Source: Superficieibacter sp. 1612_C1 (GTDB taxonomy: Bacteria > Pseudomonadota > Gammaproteobacteria > Enterobacterales > Enterobacteriaceae). Taken from it: a stretch of 64,000 nt of DNA. Under the pieces are notes generated by a model, which was given only the letters and a program-made list of their open reading frames with translations, was not told where the DNA came from and made no database searches. The stretch spans positions 62,001-126,000 of the forward strand of contig NZ_JADGMI010000008.1 in assembly GCF_015234305.1 (NCBI RefSeq), given 5' to 3'. Both the position numbers and the translations under genes were made by a program. This document shows positions 16,546-26,164 of the stretch, piece after piece (position 1 is the first letter of the stretch; every line of letters starts with the position of its first letter).

Positions 16546-19155
16546 ATGAAAACAGTTCATTTGATCCAACATACGCACTGGGATCGCGAGTGGTATTTCA
16601 CTGAAAATGATTCTCGGGTCGTGCTTTATTATTTTATGGCCGATTTACTTCAGCGCCTTGAGGCCGATGAGTCATTAGGCCCATTTATACTTGATGGGCA
16701 GACCGTGGTGCTGGAAGATTATTTTAACATCGCGCCCGAAAACCGTGCGCGGGTGCAAAAACTGATCGACGAGGGCAGGCTACTTATCGGTCCGTGGTAC
16801 ACCCAGACCGATTTCTTAGTGGTCGGCGCAGAATCCATAACCCGCAATTTGCTGCTGGGCATGGCGGACTGCAACGCGATGGGAAGCCGGATGTCCGTGG
16901 GTTACGTCCCCGACTCCTTCGGCCAGAGCGCCCAGTTGCCGATGTTCCTGACGCAGTTTGCGATGGATCGCGCGGTGATCTGGCGCGGCTGGTGCGAGCA
17001 CGGCGTTGCTGCCAGCGAGTTTCGCTGGCAGAGCGCTGACGGCAGTTGCGTCACCACCGCCGTGCTGCCGTGGGGATATGGCTGTGCGAAATGGCTGCCC
17101 ACCGACGCGCAAAAGGCATGGCAGGTACTGCCCGGTATTCTGCAAAAACAGGCGAAATTCAGCACCTCCGGGCACGTTTTGCTCCCCAACGGTAACGATC
17201 AGTCCCCCTTTGAGCATGGCGTTCCGGCAATGCTCGACGCGCTTAATACGCAGCAGTCTGACTACCATTTCGTGCGCAGCGATTTTAACCGCTACTTTGC
17301 GGCGCTGGAACGGACGGGAGTCGAACTGGCGACGTATCAGGGTGAGTTACTCAGTCCGAAATATATGCGTATTCATCGGGGCATTTTCTCGACGCGCATG
17401 GATATCAAGCAGGCTAACGTCCGGCTGGAGAACTTCCTCAGCCAGCAGCTTGAACCGTTATTGAGCGTGGTCTGGCAACTGGGGCTGCCTTATCCGCAAA
17501 CGGCGGTGGAGAATATCTGGCGTGAGGCAATGAAATCCCACGCCCATGACAGTATTGGCGGCTGTAACGCCGATCGCGTCAATGCGATGGTGAAAGCGCG
17601 TTTAACCTCCGGCCATGAGTCCGCCAGCCAGCTTTTCGACCTCAACATGAAAATGCTGGCGGAAGGGATCGCCGCGCGGCAGCAGGGCAAAAAAATCATT
17701 GTCTTCAACCCGCTGCCTTACGCGCGCGACGGGCGGGTGGCGCTGACGATTTACGTGCCGGGCGCACATTTTGCCATCGTCGATGACGCGGGGCAGCCGT
17801 GCCGCTGGCAAATTGTTCAGGAAGAACAGCAGGATATGTCGGTGATTGTGCAGGAGCTTTCCAACAGTACCACCACGGTGTGGTATCGCAAATGCGACAT
17901 TATCCTTGAGGCAAAAGCCCTGCCTGCCTGCGGCTATCAAACGCTTTATCTTCAGGAGGATGCGCCTGCCGGGTTTACCGTGCCGCAAGAAACGATTGCT
18001 GCGCTCGATAACCCGTGGCTGTGCCTGACGCTGACGGATGGGCATATCTCGCTGCTCGACAAACGCAGCGGCAAACAGTGGAACGCTATCCTGCGGCTGG
18101 TTGATGGCGGCGATGCGGGGGACAACTATAACTACTCCCCGCCGGAAGATGACTGGCGGGTGACCAGCGACGGCGCATTAGTCTCCGCCATCTGGCAGCG
18201 GGATGCGCTGGCCGATACGCTTAACCTGAGCTGGTGCATCGCTGCGCCGCAGGATCTGGCTGCCCGTCAGCAGCATCGGCGTAACGGGCAACTTAACGTC
18301 AGCATGACGATCGCCCTCGATCGCGATCGTCCGCTGCTGGATGTGCAGGTACGGATCGACAACACCCTGCGCGATCACCGGCTCCAGCTGGAGATCCCCA
18401 CCGGCATCAGCGGGATGTTCCATTTTGCCGATCAACCCTTTGGCCTGATCCGCCGGGAAAACCGTCCGCAGGCGCTGGATATCTGGCAGCAAGAGCAGTG
18501 GACGGAAGCGCCCGCGTCGCTGTGGCCGATGCAAAGCCTGGCGATGATGCATGATGAGCAGCACGGCATGTGCGTGGTCACCGACGGGCTGCGCGAGTAT
18601 GAAATCCCCGCTGACCGTCCCGATACGCTGGCGATTACCCTGCTGCGCAGCGTCGGCTGGCTGGGACAGCCGGATATGCCGTGGCGTCCGGGGCGCGCCT
18701 CCGGCATGGTGCTGCCTTCGCCGGACTCGCAGTTGCCTGGTCGTTTTGATTGTCATCTGGCGCTGGTGCCTCTGCATCAGGGGCCGGACGCGGCGTTCTG
18801 GCGTGACATTGAGAACTGGCGCACACCCGCTTCCGGCTGGCTGGACTCTGGCTGGTCGCGCTTTAAAACCAATCCTCACGGCATGCGCTTTCCGGCAGCG
18901 TACAGCTTGCTGCGCTGGGATACCCCGCTGCATTTCAGCACGCTGAAAAAAGCGCAGAACGAGGAGGCGCTGATCCTGCGCGGCTGGAATCCGGGCACCA
19001 CACTACTCGACGGTGTCGAACCTGTACTCTCCAGCGACGTAGCGCGCGTGACGCTGGCAGAAACGCCGCTTTCCGGAAGTCATACCCCAGTCCAACCCTG
19101 TACGCCAGTCACCTGGCGGATCACCCCTGCGGAAAAAGGAAAATCCGATGCGTAA
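16546..19155 (+). CDS. GH38 alpha-mannosidase (MngB-like)
   Basis: An 869-residue cytoplasmic glycoside hydrolase of family 38. The N-terminal catalytic domain opens with the metal-binding HTHWDREWYF and contains IGPWYTQTD, the nucleophile-region VGYVPDSFGQSAQLP, LLPNGNDQSP and the second metal-site stretch KSHAHDSIGGCN. Middle and C-terminal beta domains follow. There is no signal peptide. E. coli MngB (877 residues) is the nearest described relative by motif order and cleaves 2-O-(6-phospho-mannosyl)-D-glycerate after PTS import. The encoded PTS suggests an analogous phosphorylated alpha-mannoside here, exact aglycone unknown. AGGAAT precedes the ATG. The stop overlaps the next gene by eight bases. 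Confidence 0.9.
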   Translation: MKTVHLIQHTHWDREWYFTENDSRVVLYYFMADLLQRLEADESLGPFILDGQTVVLEDYFNIAPENRARVQKLIDEGRLLIGPWYTQTDFLVVGAESITRNLLLGMADCNAMGSRMSVGYVPDSFGQSAQLPMFLTQFAMDRAVIWRGWCEHGVAASEFRWQSADGSCVTTAVLPWGYGCAKWLPTDAQKAWQVLPGILQKQAKFSTSGHVLLPNGNDQSPFEHGVPAMLDALNTQQSDYHFVRSDFNRYFAALERTGVELATYQGELLSPKYMRIHRGIFSTRMDIKQANVRLENFLSQQLEPLLSVVWQLGLPYPQTAVENIWREAMKSHAHDSIGGCNADRVNAMVKARLTSGHESASQLFDLNMKMLAEGIAARQQGKKIIVFNPLPYARDGRVALTIYVPGAHFAIVDDAGQPCRWQIVQEEQQDMSVIVQELSNSTTTVWYRKCDIILEAKALPACGYQTLYLQEDAPAGFTVPQETIAALDNPWLCLTLTDGHISLLDKRSGKQWNAILRLVDGGDAGDNYNYSPPEDDWRVTSDGALVSAIWQRDALADTLNLSWCIAAPQDLAARQQHRRNGQLNVSMTIALDRDRPLLDVQVRIDNTLRDHRLQLEIPTGISGMFHFADQPFGLIRRENRPQALDIWQQEQWTEAPASLWPMQSLAMMHDEQHGMCVVTDGLREYEIPADRPDTLAITLLRSVGWLGQPDMPWRPGRASGMVLPSPDSQLPGRFDCHLALVPLHQGPDAAFWRDIENWRTPASGWLDSGWSRFKTNPHGMRFPAAYSLLRWDTPLHFSTLKKAQNEEALILRGWNPGTTLLDGVEPVLSSDVARVTLAETPLSGSHTPVQPCTPVTWRITPAEKGKSDA

Positions 19156-21619
19156 AATAGCGTTTGTGTGTCCCCTCGAAAATGGCCTTCATGCCCGGCC
19201 TGCGGCCGAGCTGCAACAGCGCGTGGCGGAATTTCACTCCCGTGTGACGCTGCATAATCTGCGTAACCAGCGGCAGGTCGATGCCGGAAGCGTACTGGCG
19301 CTCATCGGCGCAGATATACTTCACCACGATGCGTGCGAACTGCATATTGACGGTGAGGATGAGCAGGATGCCTGGCAGACGCTGAACGCGTTTATTACCC
19401 GCGAGCTGGCGGAATGCGACGGGCCGCTTGTCCCTGCGACGACGCATCACCAACAGCCTTTGCCCGTGTTTCTGGCGGCCACCACGGCCACCTGCCTGCG
19501 GGGTAACGGCGTCAGTCCGGGGCTGGCAAGCGGGGTGGCGGTGCCTCTGGGCGCGGTGGATTTGCCGCAGCTTGCTGAGCAGGAAGCGCCGGAAGACGCT
19601 GGCCTTCAGCAGCAGCGGCTGGCGCATACGCTGACGGTCACCCGCGCGCAGCTAAAAGAGGAGAGCCGCCAGGCGCAGGGCGAGGCCGCGTCGGTGCTCG
19701 GTGCGCATATTACCTTGCTCCAGGATGCGATGCTGGAAAAGGCGCTGCTGACACCTCCCGCCGCACGCAACGCACTGGCGGCGCTGGCGCGCGTGATTGA
19801 CGGGCTATGCCAGCCATTACACGAAAGTCAGAGCCAGTATTTGCAGCAGCGGGCGCTGGATTTACAGGATCTCGGGCTGCGCCTGGCCGCGAATCTGACC
19901 GAACGGCCGCTGTTTACCCTGCCGGATTTACAGCAGGATTCCATCATCATCAGCGCCGGACTGATTACGCCGGGTCAGTTTCTCGCCCTGCGCGGTCCTC
20001 ATCTGAAAGGTATTGTGATGGGCGAGGGCGGCGAAACCTCCCACACGGTGATCCTCGCCCGTTCCTTTGGCATCCCGCTCTTATGCGTGCCGAACGCGTC
20101 TGTGCCTGCGGGTGCCCCGCTGCTGATTGACACGCGTTATGACGTGCTGATCGTCGCGCCGGATGCCTGTGCTGAACAGTGGCGCGACATGGAAGAGGAC
20201 AAAATCGCGCGCATTACCCGGCGGCTGGAACCGCTCGCCCGGATGGCAGGCGTCAGCCGCGACGGAGAACGCGTGAAACTGCTGGCGAATATCGCCCTGG
20301 CTGACGAAGCGGAAAATGCCTTCGCGGCGGGTGCGGAAGGTATTGGCCTGTTTCGCACCGAAATGTTGTTTTGTGAGCGAAGCACACCGCCGGATGAAGA
20401 AGAACAATATCAGGCGTACCGGCATGTACTGACGCTGGCGCAGGGTAAGAAAGTCGTGATCCGTACGCTGGATATCGGCGGCGATAAACCCTGCGATTAT
20501 TTAAACCTGCCGCAGGAAGAGAACCCGTTCCTCGGCTGGCGGGCAGTACGCCTTTATCCGGCGTTTGAGGCCATTTTTACCAGTCAGGTACGGGCATTGC
20601 TGCGCGCCAGCGCGGCAGGGCCGCTGGATATCATGGTGCCGATGGTGGCGACGCTTGAAGAGATTAAATGGCTGCACGCCCGCTTTCATCAGGTAGCGGA
20701 ACAGCTTCACGCGGAAGGCGTCGCCGTCGGCGAATGGCGCTTAGGTATCATGGCGGAGGTGCCTTCTGCGCTGTACCTGCTGGAAAGAGCGGCGAAATGG
20801 ATCGATTTTGCCTCTATTGGCAGCAACGACCTGGTGCAGTATTTCCTCGCCTGCGACCGGGGCAATCCACACGTTCGCCATCTGTATAACTACTGCGATC
20901 CCGCTTTCCTGATGCTGCTTAACGAGATGGCCACGCGAACAAACGTGGAACTCTGCCTGTGTGGAGAAATGGGCGGCGATCCGGCGGTGATGCCGCTGCT
21001 GCTGGGCACAGGGCTGCGGCAGATCAGCATGTCCGCCGGACGAATTGCCGGGGCGAAAAAGCAGCTGGCCTCGCTGGAAATGGATGATTGCCGGAAGACG
21101 TTGCAGCGGGCATTGGCCTGTGAAAGCGCGGCGGAGGTGACATCCCTGCTGCATGAGACGTCGGCGGCCAGCGTGCTACCCGTTTTCGATCCGGCCCTGC
21201 TATTGCTGGATCGGGACGCCACCAGTAAGGCGGAAGTCATCAAGCTGCTCACGGATAATTTTGAGATTGAACAGCGGGTGCGTTCGGGGGTGGACGTCGA
21301 GACCGCCATCTGGCAGCGGGAAGCGGTTTTTTCTACCGCGCTCGGCTTTGCGGTCGCCATCCCGCACTGTAAATCCGCAGCGGTACTGAACAGCAGCGTG
21401 TCGTTAATGCGCCTGAAGACGCCGTTATCGTGGGGAGAGGGGGTAGACGTCTCGCTGGTGATTATGCTGACGGTGAGCGAACAGGAGAAGGGCGATCACA
21501 TGAAAATCTTCTCGCGGCTGGCCCGCAAGTTGATGCATGACGATTTCCGCCAGCAGTTATTGCAGGGCAGAGATGCTAGTGACATGACCGCACTACTTGA
21601 GCGCGAACTGACACTCTGA
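19148..21619 (+). CDS. multiphosphoryl transfer protein HPr-EI-EIIA(Fru) (PtsA/FryA type)
   Basis: An 823-residue fusion of three soluble PTS proteins. Residues 1-90 are HPr with active His in ENGLHARPAAE. Residues about 115-680 are enzyme I with the phospho-His loop GEGGETSHTVILARSFG, the PEP-site EGIGLFRTEMLF, RTLDIGGDKP and the C-terminal GSNDLVQYFLACDR and CLCGEMGGDP. Residues about 685-823 are an EIIA-Fru domain with active His in VAIPHCKS. Such fusions pass phosphate from PEP to a fructose-type EIIB without the general PTS proteins. E. coli PtsA and FryA are 831-833 residues with the same order. Its start overlaps the GH38 stop, so the genes are translationally coupled. Confidence 0.93.
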   Translation: MRKIAFVCPLENGLHARPAAELQQRVAEFHSRVTLHNLRNQRQVDAGSVLALIGADILHHDACELHIDGEDEQDAWQTLNAFITRELAECDGPLVPATTHHQQPLPVFLAATTATCLRGNGVSPGLASGVAVPLGAVDLPQLAEQEAPEDAGLQQQRLAHTLTVTRAQLKEESRQAQGEAASVLGAHITLLQDAMLEKALLTPPAARNALAALARVIDGLCQPLHESQSQYLQQRALDLQDLGLRLAANLTERPLFTLPDLQQDSIIISAGLITPGQFLALRGPHLKGIVMGEGGETSHTVILARSFGIPLLCVPNASVPAGAPLLIDTRYDVLIVAPDACAEQWRDMEEDKIARITRRLEPLARMAGVSRDGERVKLLANIALADEAENAFAAGAEGIGLFRTEMLFCERSTPPDEEEQYQAYRHVLTLAQGKKVVIRTLDIGGDKPCDYLNLPQEENPFLGWRAVRLYPAFEAIFTSQVRALLRASAAGPLDIMVPMVATLEEIKWLHARFHQVAEQLHAEGVAVGEWRLGIMAEVPSALYLLERAAKWIDFASIGSNDLVQYFLACDRGNPHVRHLYNYCDPAFLMLLNEMATRTNVELCLCGEMGGDPAVMPLLLGTGLRQISMSAGRIAGAKKQLASLEMDDCRKTLQRALACESAAEVTSLLHETSAASVLPVFDPALLLLDRDATSKAEVIKLLTDNFEIEQRVRSGVDVETAIWQREAVFSTALGFAVAIPHCKSAAVLNSSVSLMRLKTPLSWGEGVDVSLVIMLTVSEQEKGDHMKIFSRLARKLMHDDFRQQLLQGRDASDMTALLERELTL

Positions 21620-21627
21620 GGCACGTT

Positions 21628-21652
21628 TGCCCGGTAGCGTGGCTATCGGGCA
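21628..21652 (+). other. intercistronic stem-loop before the permease gene
   Basis: TGCCCGGTAGC and GCTATCGGGCA pair around a short loop in the gap between the fusion protein and the permease. With no T run it is not a standard terminator; it may protect the upstream message or set the level of the last gene. Confidence 0.5.
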
Positions 21653-21670
21653 GTTAAGGATGGATTCGTT

Positions 21671-22849
21671 ATGCTGCATCATCAAAAAAACACTTCCGGC
21701 GCTTTTGCGCTGCTCTCTGCCGTCTTTTTTTACTGGGGATTGCTGACCTCCATTAACAGCGCGTTAATTCCTTTTTTCAGAACGACGTTCTCGCTCTCGT
21801 GGCGCGACGCCATGCTGGTGAACGTTGCTTTTTATCTGGCCCCGTTTGTGATCTGTTTTCCGGCTTCACAGTGGATGAACCGCGTTGGCTATCGTCGGGC
21901 GCTGACCTTTGCTCTGTGTCTCGCCTGTGGTGGGGCGCTGGTGATTGTCTTTTCGCTATGGACGATGCTTTTCGCACTGTGTCTGGCGGGCATTTTCATT
22001 CTCGCGATGGGCGTGGCCGCCATGCAGGTAGTGGCAAACCCTTACGTCACCCGGCTGGGAGCGCCTGAAAACGCGCCCGGCAGGCTGAGCCTGGCGTCAT
22101 CAATCAACTCCTGCGGCGCGACGCTTGCGCCGGTGCTGCTCGCGGGCGTGCTGGCTTTGACCGTTTCAGCCTCAACGACGGCGATTGCGGGCCTCTATAT
22201 CGGATTGATGCTGGCCGGTCTGCTGTTATTCCTTTTGCTGCATAAAAGCCGGATGCACGACTTTCGCGATGCAACGATCGCGCAACCGGGGCGCTGGCGC
22301 TACCTGTGGCAACAGCCGCAGTTTCGTTCAGGCGTGGCCGGGATTTTTGTCTATGTCGGCGTTGAGGTCAGCCTCGGGACAACGATTCTGAGTTACCTCA
22401 ATGAGGCGTCGCTGGGCGGTTTTTCTCGGGCAACGGCCACCTCGCTGGTGGCGTGTTATTGGGGTGGTGCATTAATCGGCAGGCTGCTGTATGGACTCTG
22501 CGCCCGCTATTGTCATCCCCGGCGGATGTATTGCTGCTGCGTGACCGGCGCTATCGTGCTGACGCTTGCGGCGATCGTGCTGGCCAGCCGTGCGGGAGGC
22601 TACTGCCTGCTGACGATTGGCGTGATGAACTCGGTGTTATATCCAATCATCTTTTCCCGCACCTTAAGCGGGTTGCAGGATGATGCCGCGCGGATCTCGG
22701 CCTGTTTAATCATGGCCGGCATTGGCGGCGGGGCGATCCCGTTTATTCAGGGTGCGGTCATTGATATCGCCGGCCTGAAGATGAGTTTTCTGGTGCCGGT
22801 ATGCTGTTACCTGTTTCTGCTGTTCAACGGGGTCCGACATTCGTCGTAA
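21671..22849 (+). CDS. FHS-family sugar:H+ symporter (FucP/GluP type)
   Basis: A 392-residue major facilitator of the fucose-glucose-galactose (FHS) branch. The family hallmarks are FFYWGLLTSINSALIPFF in helix 1, FILAMGVAAMQVVANPYVTRLG and SINSCGATLAPVL, close to the FucP NPYI and SFNPIGS regions. Twelve helices are visible. FHS carriers import monosaccharides such as fucose, glucose, galactose or mannose with protons. As the last gene of the PTS/GH38 operon it could import a free sugar related to the mannoside, or recapture or export the aglycone; this is inference. AAGGA is about eleven bases before the ATG. Its end converges on rhaT. Confidence 0.85.
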   Translation: MLHHQKNTSGAFALLSAVFFYWGLLTSINSALIPFFRTTFSLSWRDAMLVNVAFYLAPFVICFPASQWMNRVGYRRALTFALCLACGGALVIVFSLWTMLFALCLAGIFILAMGVAAMQVVANPYVTRLGAPENAPGRLSLASSINSCGATLAPVLLAGVLALTVSASTTAIAGLYIGLMLAGLLLFLLLHKSRMHDFRDATIAQPGRWRYLWQQPQFRSGVAGIFVYVGVEVSLGTTILSYLNEASLGGFSRATATSLVACYWGGALIGRLLYGLCARYCHPRRMYCCCVTGAIVLTLAAIVLASRAGGYCLLTIGVMNSVLYPIIFSRTLSGLQDDAARISACLIMAGIGGGAIPFIQGAVIDIAGLKMSFLVPVCCYLFLLFNGVRHSS

Positions 22850-22855
22850 CCGACG

Positions 22856-22879
22856 TCCCCCTGCCGTGCCAGCAGGGGG
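22856..22879. terminator. stem-loop between the convergent permease and rhaT genes
   Basis: CCCCCTGC and GCAGGGGG form a strong stem six bases before the rhaT stop on the facing strand. T runs are lacking on both sides, so termination here is likely but weak by sequence. Confidence 0.5.
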
Positions 22880-22885
22880 CATCCG

Positions 22886-23920
22886 CTAACCCGCCATGCC
22901 CAGTCCGACAATATTCGCTGCGACGATAATCACCACGCAGCCGAGGCTCAGCACGCTGACCGGACGACGCCCGGCGTTATTCCACTCTTTCAGTACCAGA
23001 CCGACAATCCCACCGCACAGCACGTAGAAACTCATATGCAGCATCCAGCTGACATAATCGTACTGCGCCGGAATACGCGCGTGGCCCCAGGCATAGAAGA
23101 AGAACTGCAAATACCACATTAACCCGCCGAGTGCTGACAGCAGGATATTGCTGACGATCAGCGGTTTTGCCAGCGAGAAGTCCGCTTTTACCGACAAATT
23201 TTTCACTTTTGCCAGACGAATAAAACAGAAGCCGAGGTTGATCAGCGCGCCGCCGCCCATAATCACCACGTAGCTTGGCAGCGCGACGTACAGGGAATCG
23301 ACGCCCAGCGCCGCTGCCGCTTCATGCATCGGCTTCGCGGCGTTCATCGCAAACGACATGCCAGCGGAAAAGATCCCGCACATCACCGCCAGCAGGAGGC
23401 CTTTTTTCAGATTGAACTCTTCCGCTTCAATACCCATCTGGCGTTCTTTAAGCCGACCAGCATGGGTAACAATCCCCACGCCTACCAGCGCAACCAGCAC
23501 GCCCAGCAGCGTCATGCGACCACCGCGGGTGTGGATCAGAATGTCGAAATTACCGTTCAGAATCGGCGTCATCAGCGTGCCGACAATCAGCGTGATGCCA
23601 ATCGCGATGCCAATGCCCATCGACATGCCGAGGTAGCGCATGGTCAGGCCATAGTTGATGTTACCAATGCCCCACATCGCGCCAAAAAGAAACACTGGCA
23701 GCAGCGTGGAGGCACTAAAAGAACCGTAATACGCCCAGAAGTCAGGCAGCAGGATGGCGCTGATCGTCCAGGGCAAAATCAGCCAGGAAACGGTACCGCC
23801 GACCGACCACATGGTTTCCCACGACCAGCCTTTGACTTTTTTGAACGGGGCATAGAAACAGGCTGCACTGGCTGCGCCTATCAAATGCCAAAGAATACCC
23901 ATCGTAATCATGTTACTCAT
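22886..23920 (-). CDS. rhaT: L-rhamnose:H+ symporter RhaT
   Basis: A 344-residue inner-membrane permease, the same length as E. coli RhaT, with ten hydrophobic helices. It imports L-rhamnose with a proton. The N-terminal [62 protein letters not shown] and [14 protein letters not shown] are near identical to E. coli. The ATG at 23920 follows GAGGAT by six bases; the frame is open 48 codons further upstream but lacks an E. coli counterpart there. In E. coli it lies beside rhaR; here the mannoside PTS operon separates them. Confidence 0.97.
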   Translation of the reverse strand: MSNMITMGILWHLIGAASAACFYAPFKKVKGWSWETMWSVGGTVSWLILPWTISAILLPDFWAYYGSFSASTLLPVFLFGAMWGIGNINYGLTMRYLGMSMGIGIAIGITLIVGTLMTPILNGNFDILIHTRGGRMTLLGVLVALVGVGIVTHAGRLKERQMGIEAEEFNLKKGLLLAVMCGIFSAGMSFAMNAAKPMHEAAAALGVDSLYVALPSYVVIMGGGALINLGFCFIRLAKVKNLSVKADFSLAKPLIVSNILLSALGGLMWYLQFFFYAWGHARIPAQYDYVSWMLHMSFYVLCGGIVGLVLKEWNNAGRRPVSVLSLGCVVIIVAANIVGLGMAG

Positions 23921-24065
23921 GCATTTATCCTCATCTTTTTTATGGCCGGTAAAACCTCCCCGACCCGATGAGTGTAAAAATTGCACGGTAAAGTAACCTT
24001 CAGCGGATTGCCGCGTTGTGTCGCACACTGGCAATGAACCGAGTAATCGAATGAGCAAGCTCACA
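23921..24065 (-). promoter_or_regulatory. rhaT promoter region with CRP-like site
   Basis: By analogy with E. coli this segment should hold RhaS half sites and a CRP site. A half-perfect CRP site, AATGA-GCAAGC-TCACA, is at 24050-24065. I could not place the RhaS half sites with confidence. Confidence 0.5.
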
Positions 24066-24114
24066 ATTTTCGCTTCATAACCGAAAGTTATAACCTTATT
24101 AAAACTACGGCATT

Positions 24115-24150
24115 GATAAACATTTTCAATATCATTTAATTAACTATAAT
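24115..24150 (+). promoter_or_regulatory. sodA promoter with Fur-like box
   Basis: GATAAACATTTTCAATATC at 24115-24133 matches the Fur consensus at most positions, and TATAAT at 24145-24150 is a perfect -10 box. The order of the two matches the E. coli sodA promoter, which Fur represses. Confidence 0.75.
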
Positions 24151-24208
24151 GAACCAACTGCTTACGCGGCGTTAACACATCTGCCGCCCGACAATAATGG
24201 AGATGATT

Positions 24209-24829
24209 ATGAGCTATACACTGCCATCCCTGCCGTATGCCTACGATGCCCTTGAACCGCATTTCGATAAGCAGACGATGGAGATCCATCACACCAAACA
24301 TCACCAGACCTATGTCAATAACGCCAATGCCGCGCTGGAAAGCCTGCCGGAACTGGCTAACCTGCCGGTAGAAGAACTGATTGCCAAACTGGATCAGGTT
24401 CCGGCGGACAAGAAAACCGTGCTGCGCAACAATGCCGGTGGCCACGCTAACCACAGCCTGTTCTGGAAAGGCCTGAAAAAAGGCACCACCCTACAGGGCG
24501 ATCTGAAATCCGCTATTGAGCGTGATTTCGGCTCCGTGGAAAAATTCAAAGAAGAGTTTGAGAAAGCGGCCGCTACCCGCTTTGGTTCCGGCTGGGCATG
24601 GCTGGTGCTGAAAGACGACAAACTGGCTGTGGTTTCTACCGCTAACCAGGACTCTCCGCTGATGGGTGAAGCCGTCGCCGGCGTTTCTGGTTTCCCGATT
24701 GTGGGCTTGGATGTGTGGGAACATGCTTACTACCTGAAATTCCAGAACCGTCGCCCGGACTACATCAAAGAGTTCTGGAACGTGGTGAACTGGGACGAAG
24801 CTGCGGCGCGTTTTGCTGCAAAAAAATAA
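24209..24829 (+). CDS. sodA: manganese superoxide dismutase SodA
   Basis: A 206-residue Mn superoxide dismutase, the E. coli length, that turns superoxide into hydrogen peroxide and oxygen in the cytoplasm. The four metal ligands are visible: His in [10 protein letters not shown], His in [10 protein letters not shown], and Asp and His in [13 protein letters not shown]. The Mn-type signature [10 protein letters not shown] is present. GGAGATG lies before the ATG at 24209, which gives [15 protein letters not shown]; upstream in-frame codons are part of the leader. It has its own terminator. Confidence 0.97.
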   Translation: MSYTLPSLPYAYDALEPHFDKQTMEIHHTKHHQTYVNNANAALESLPELANLPVEELIAKLDQVPADKKTVLRNNAGGHANHSLFWKGLKKGTTLQGDLKSAIERDFGSVEKFKEEFEKAAATRFGSGWAWLVLKDDKLAVVSTANQDSPLMGEAVAGVSGFPIVGLDVWEHAYYLKFQNRRPDYIKEFWNVVNWDEAAARFAAKK

Positions 24830-24863
24830 GTCTTCTGACTGATACTCTGCACTGAGGTGTAGA

Positions 24864-24903
24864 GAAAAAGCCTCCGCAGGCCCTGCCGCGGGGGCTTTTT
24901 TTA
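24864..24903 (+). terminator. sodA intrinsic terminator
   Basis: AAAAAGCCTCCGC pairs with GCGGGGGCTTTTT across a short loop, ending in a run of seven T. Confidence 0.9.
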
Positions 24904-24961
24904 TGTCTTGTTTCTGGGTGCTATGGTGATCTGCATCAAATAAAAAACAATGATCCATTAA

Positions 24962-24983
24962 AATAGAAACTGCGTTTCAATTT
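24962..24983 (+). promoter_or_regulatory. KdgR-like operator upstream of kdgT
   Basis: AATAGAAACTGCGTTTCAAT is an inverted repeat of GAAAC and GTTTC with the TTTCA core expected for KdgR, about 130 bases before kdgT. KdgR represses kdgT in E. coli; the site match is by eye. Confidence 0.65.
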
Positions 24984-25113
24984 GTGTGTTCAGGATCACT
25001 TTTATAGTTTCCCTGAATGATTATCTTCCTTTCATCGATACGGGAGACCTTTCTGACTGAGGGGGTTCTCGTCCATAAAAATCGCCCCATTTTTATGCTT
25101 ACAGGTGAAGAAG

Positions 25114-26112
25114 ATGCAGATTAAACGCAAAATTGAAAAAATTCCGGGGGGCATGATGCTCGTCCCGCTGTTCCTGGGCGCGCTGTGCCATACCTTTGCG
25201 CCGGGGGCAGGAAAATACTTCGGATCGTTCACCAATGGGATGATTACCGGGACGGTGCCGATCCTGGCGGTCTGGTTTTTCTGTATGGGCGCATCGATTA
25301 AGCTGAGCGCGACGGGAACGGTACTGCGTAAATCCGGCACGCTGGTCGTAACCAAAATTGCCGTGGCCTGGCTGGTGGCGGCGATTGCCTCGCGCATTAT
25401 CCCGGAGCACGGGGTTGAGGTGGGGTTCTTCGCCGGACTCTCCACGCTGGCGCTGGTGGCCGCGATGGACATGACCAACGGCGGGCTGTACGCCTCCATT
25501 ATGCAGCAGTACGGCACCAAAGAAGAGGCGGGCGCATTTGTCCTGATGTCGCTGGAGTCCGGTCCGCTGATGACCATGATTATTCTGGGCACCGCAGGCA
25601 TTGCGTCGTTTGAACCACACGTTTTCGTCGGCGCAGTCTTACCTTTCCTGGTTGGCTTCGCGCTGGGTAATCTGGACCCGGAATTACGGGAGTTTTTCAG
25701 CAAAGCGGTACAGACGCTGATCCCTTTCTTCGCCTTCGCGCTGGGAAACACCATTGATTTAAGCGTGATTGCACAAACCGGACTGCTGGGTGTTCTGCTG
25801 GGCGTGGCGGTTATTATCGTGACGGGTATCCCGCTGATTATTGCTGATAAACTGATTGGCGGCGGTGACGGTACGGCGGGAATTGCCGCATCCAGCTCGG
25901 CGGGTGCGGCGGTGGCAACGCCAGTCCTGATCGCGGAGATGATCCCGGAATTTAAACCGATGGCCCCTGCGGCGACGTCGCTGGTCGCCACATCGGTGAT
26001 TGTGACCTCCATTCTGGTGCCGATCCTGACTTCCATCTGGTCGCGGAAGGTGAAAGCCAGAGCGGCAAAAGCCGAAGCCTCAAAAGCCAATGTGCTGGGA
26101 GCAGTAGAATAA
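25114..26112 (+). CDS. kdgT: 2-keto-3-deoxygluconate permease KdgT
   Basis: A 332-residue inner-membrane carrier that imports 2-keto-3-deoxygluconate, an intermediate of pectin breakdown, with a proton. It matches E. coli KdgT (327 residues) along its length: [59 protein letters not shown] and [21 protein letters not shown]. Ten helices are visible. ATG 25114 gives MQIKRKIEK as in E. coli and follows AGGTGA; a GTG nine bases upstream is a poorer choice. It converges on an aldolase gene that probably acts on the imported compound once phosphorylated, or directly. Confidence 0.96.
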   Translation: MQIKRKIEKIPGGMMLVPLFLGALCHTFAPGAGKYFGSFTNGMITGTVPILAVWFFCMGASIKLSATGTVLRKSGTLVVTKIAVAWLVAAIASRIIPEHGVEVGFFAGLSTLALVAAMDMTNGGLYASIMQQYGTKEEAGAFVLMSLESGPLMTMIILGTAGIASFEPHVFVGAVLPFLVGFALGNLDPELREFFSKAVQTLIPFFAFALGNTIDLSVIAQTGLLGVLLGVAVIIVTGIPLIIADKLIGGGDGTAGIAASSSAGAAVATPVLIAEMIPEFKPMAPAATSLVATSVIVTSILVPILTSIWSRKVKARAAKAEASKANVLGAVE

Positions 26113-26126
26113 TAGGTAGCCTTTCT

Positions 26127-26164
26127 GAAAAAGCCCGGTTAGCGCTGCTGCCGGGCTTTTTCTT
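26127..26164. terminator. bidirectional terminator between kdgT and the aldolase gene
   Basis: AAAAAGCCCGG and CCGGGCTTTTT form a symmetric stem with A and T runs on the two sides, so it can end transcripts arriving from either gene. Confidence 0.9.

Noticed and set aside
25032-26090. 352-codon open frame on the minus strand
   Set aside because: Antisense to kdgT; the Ser/Thr/Ala/Pro-rich product is typical of a reverse-strand shadow of membrane-helix codons.
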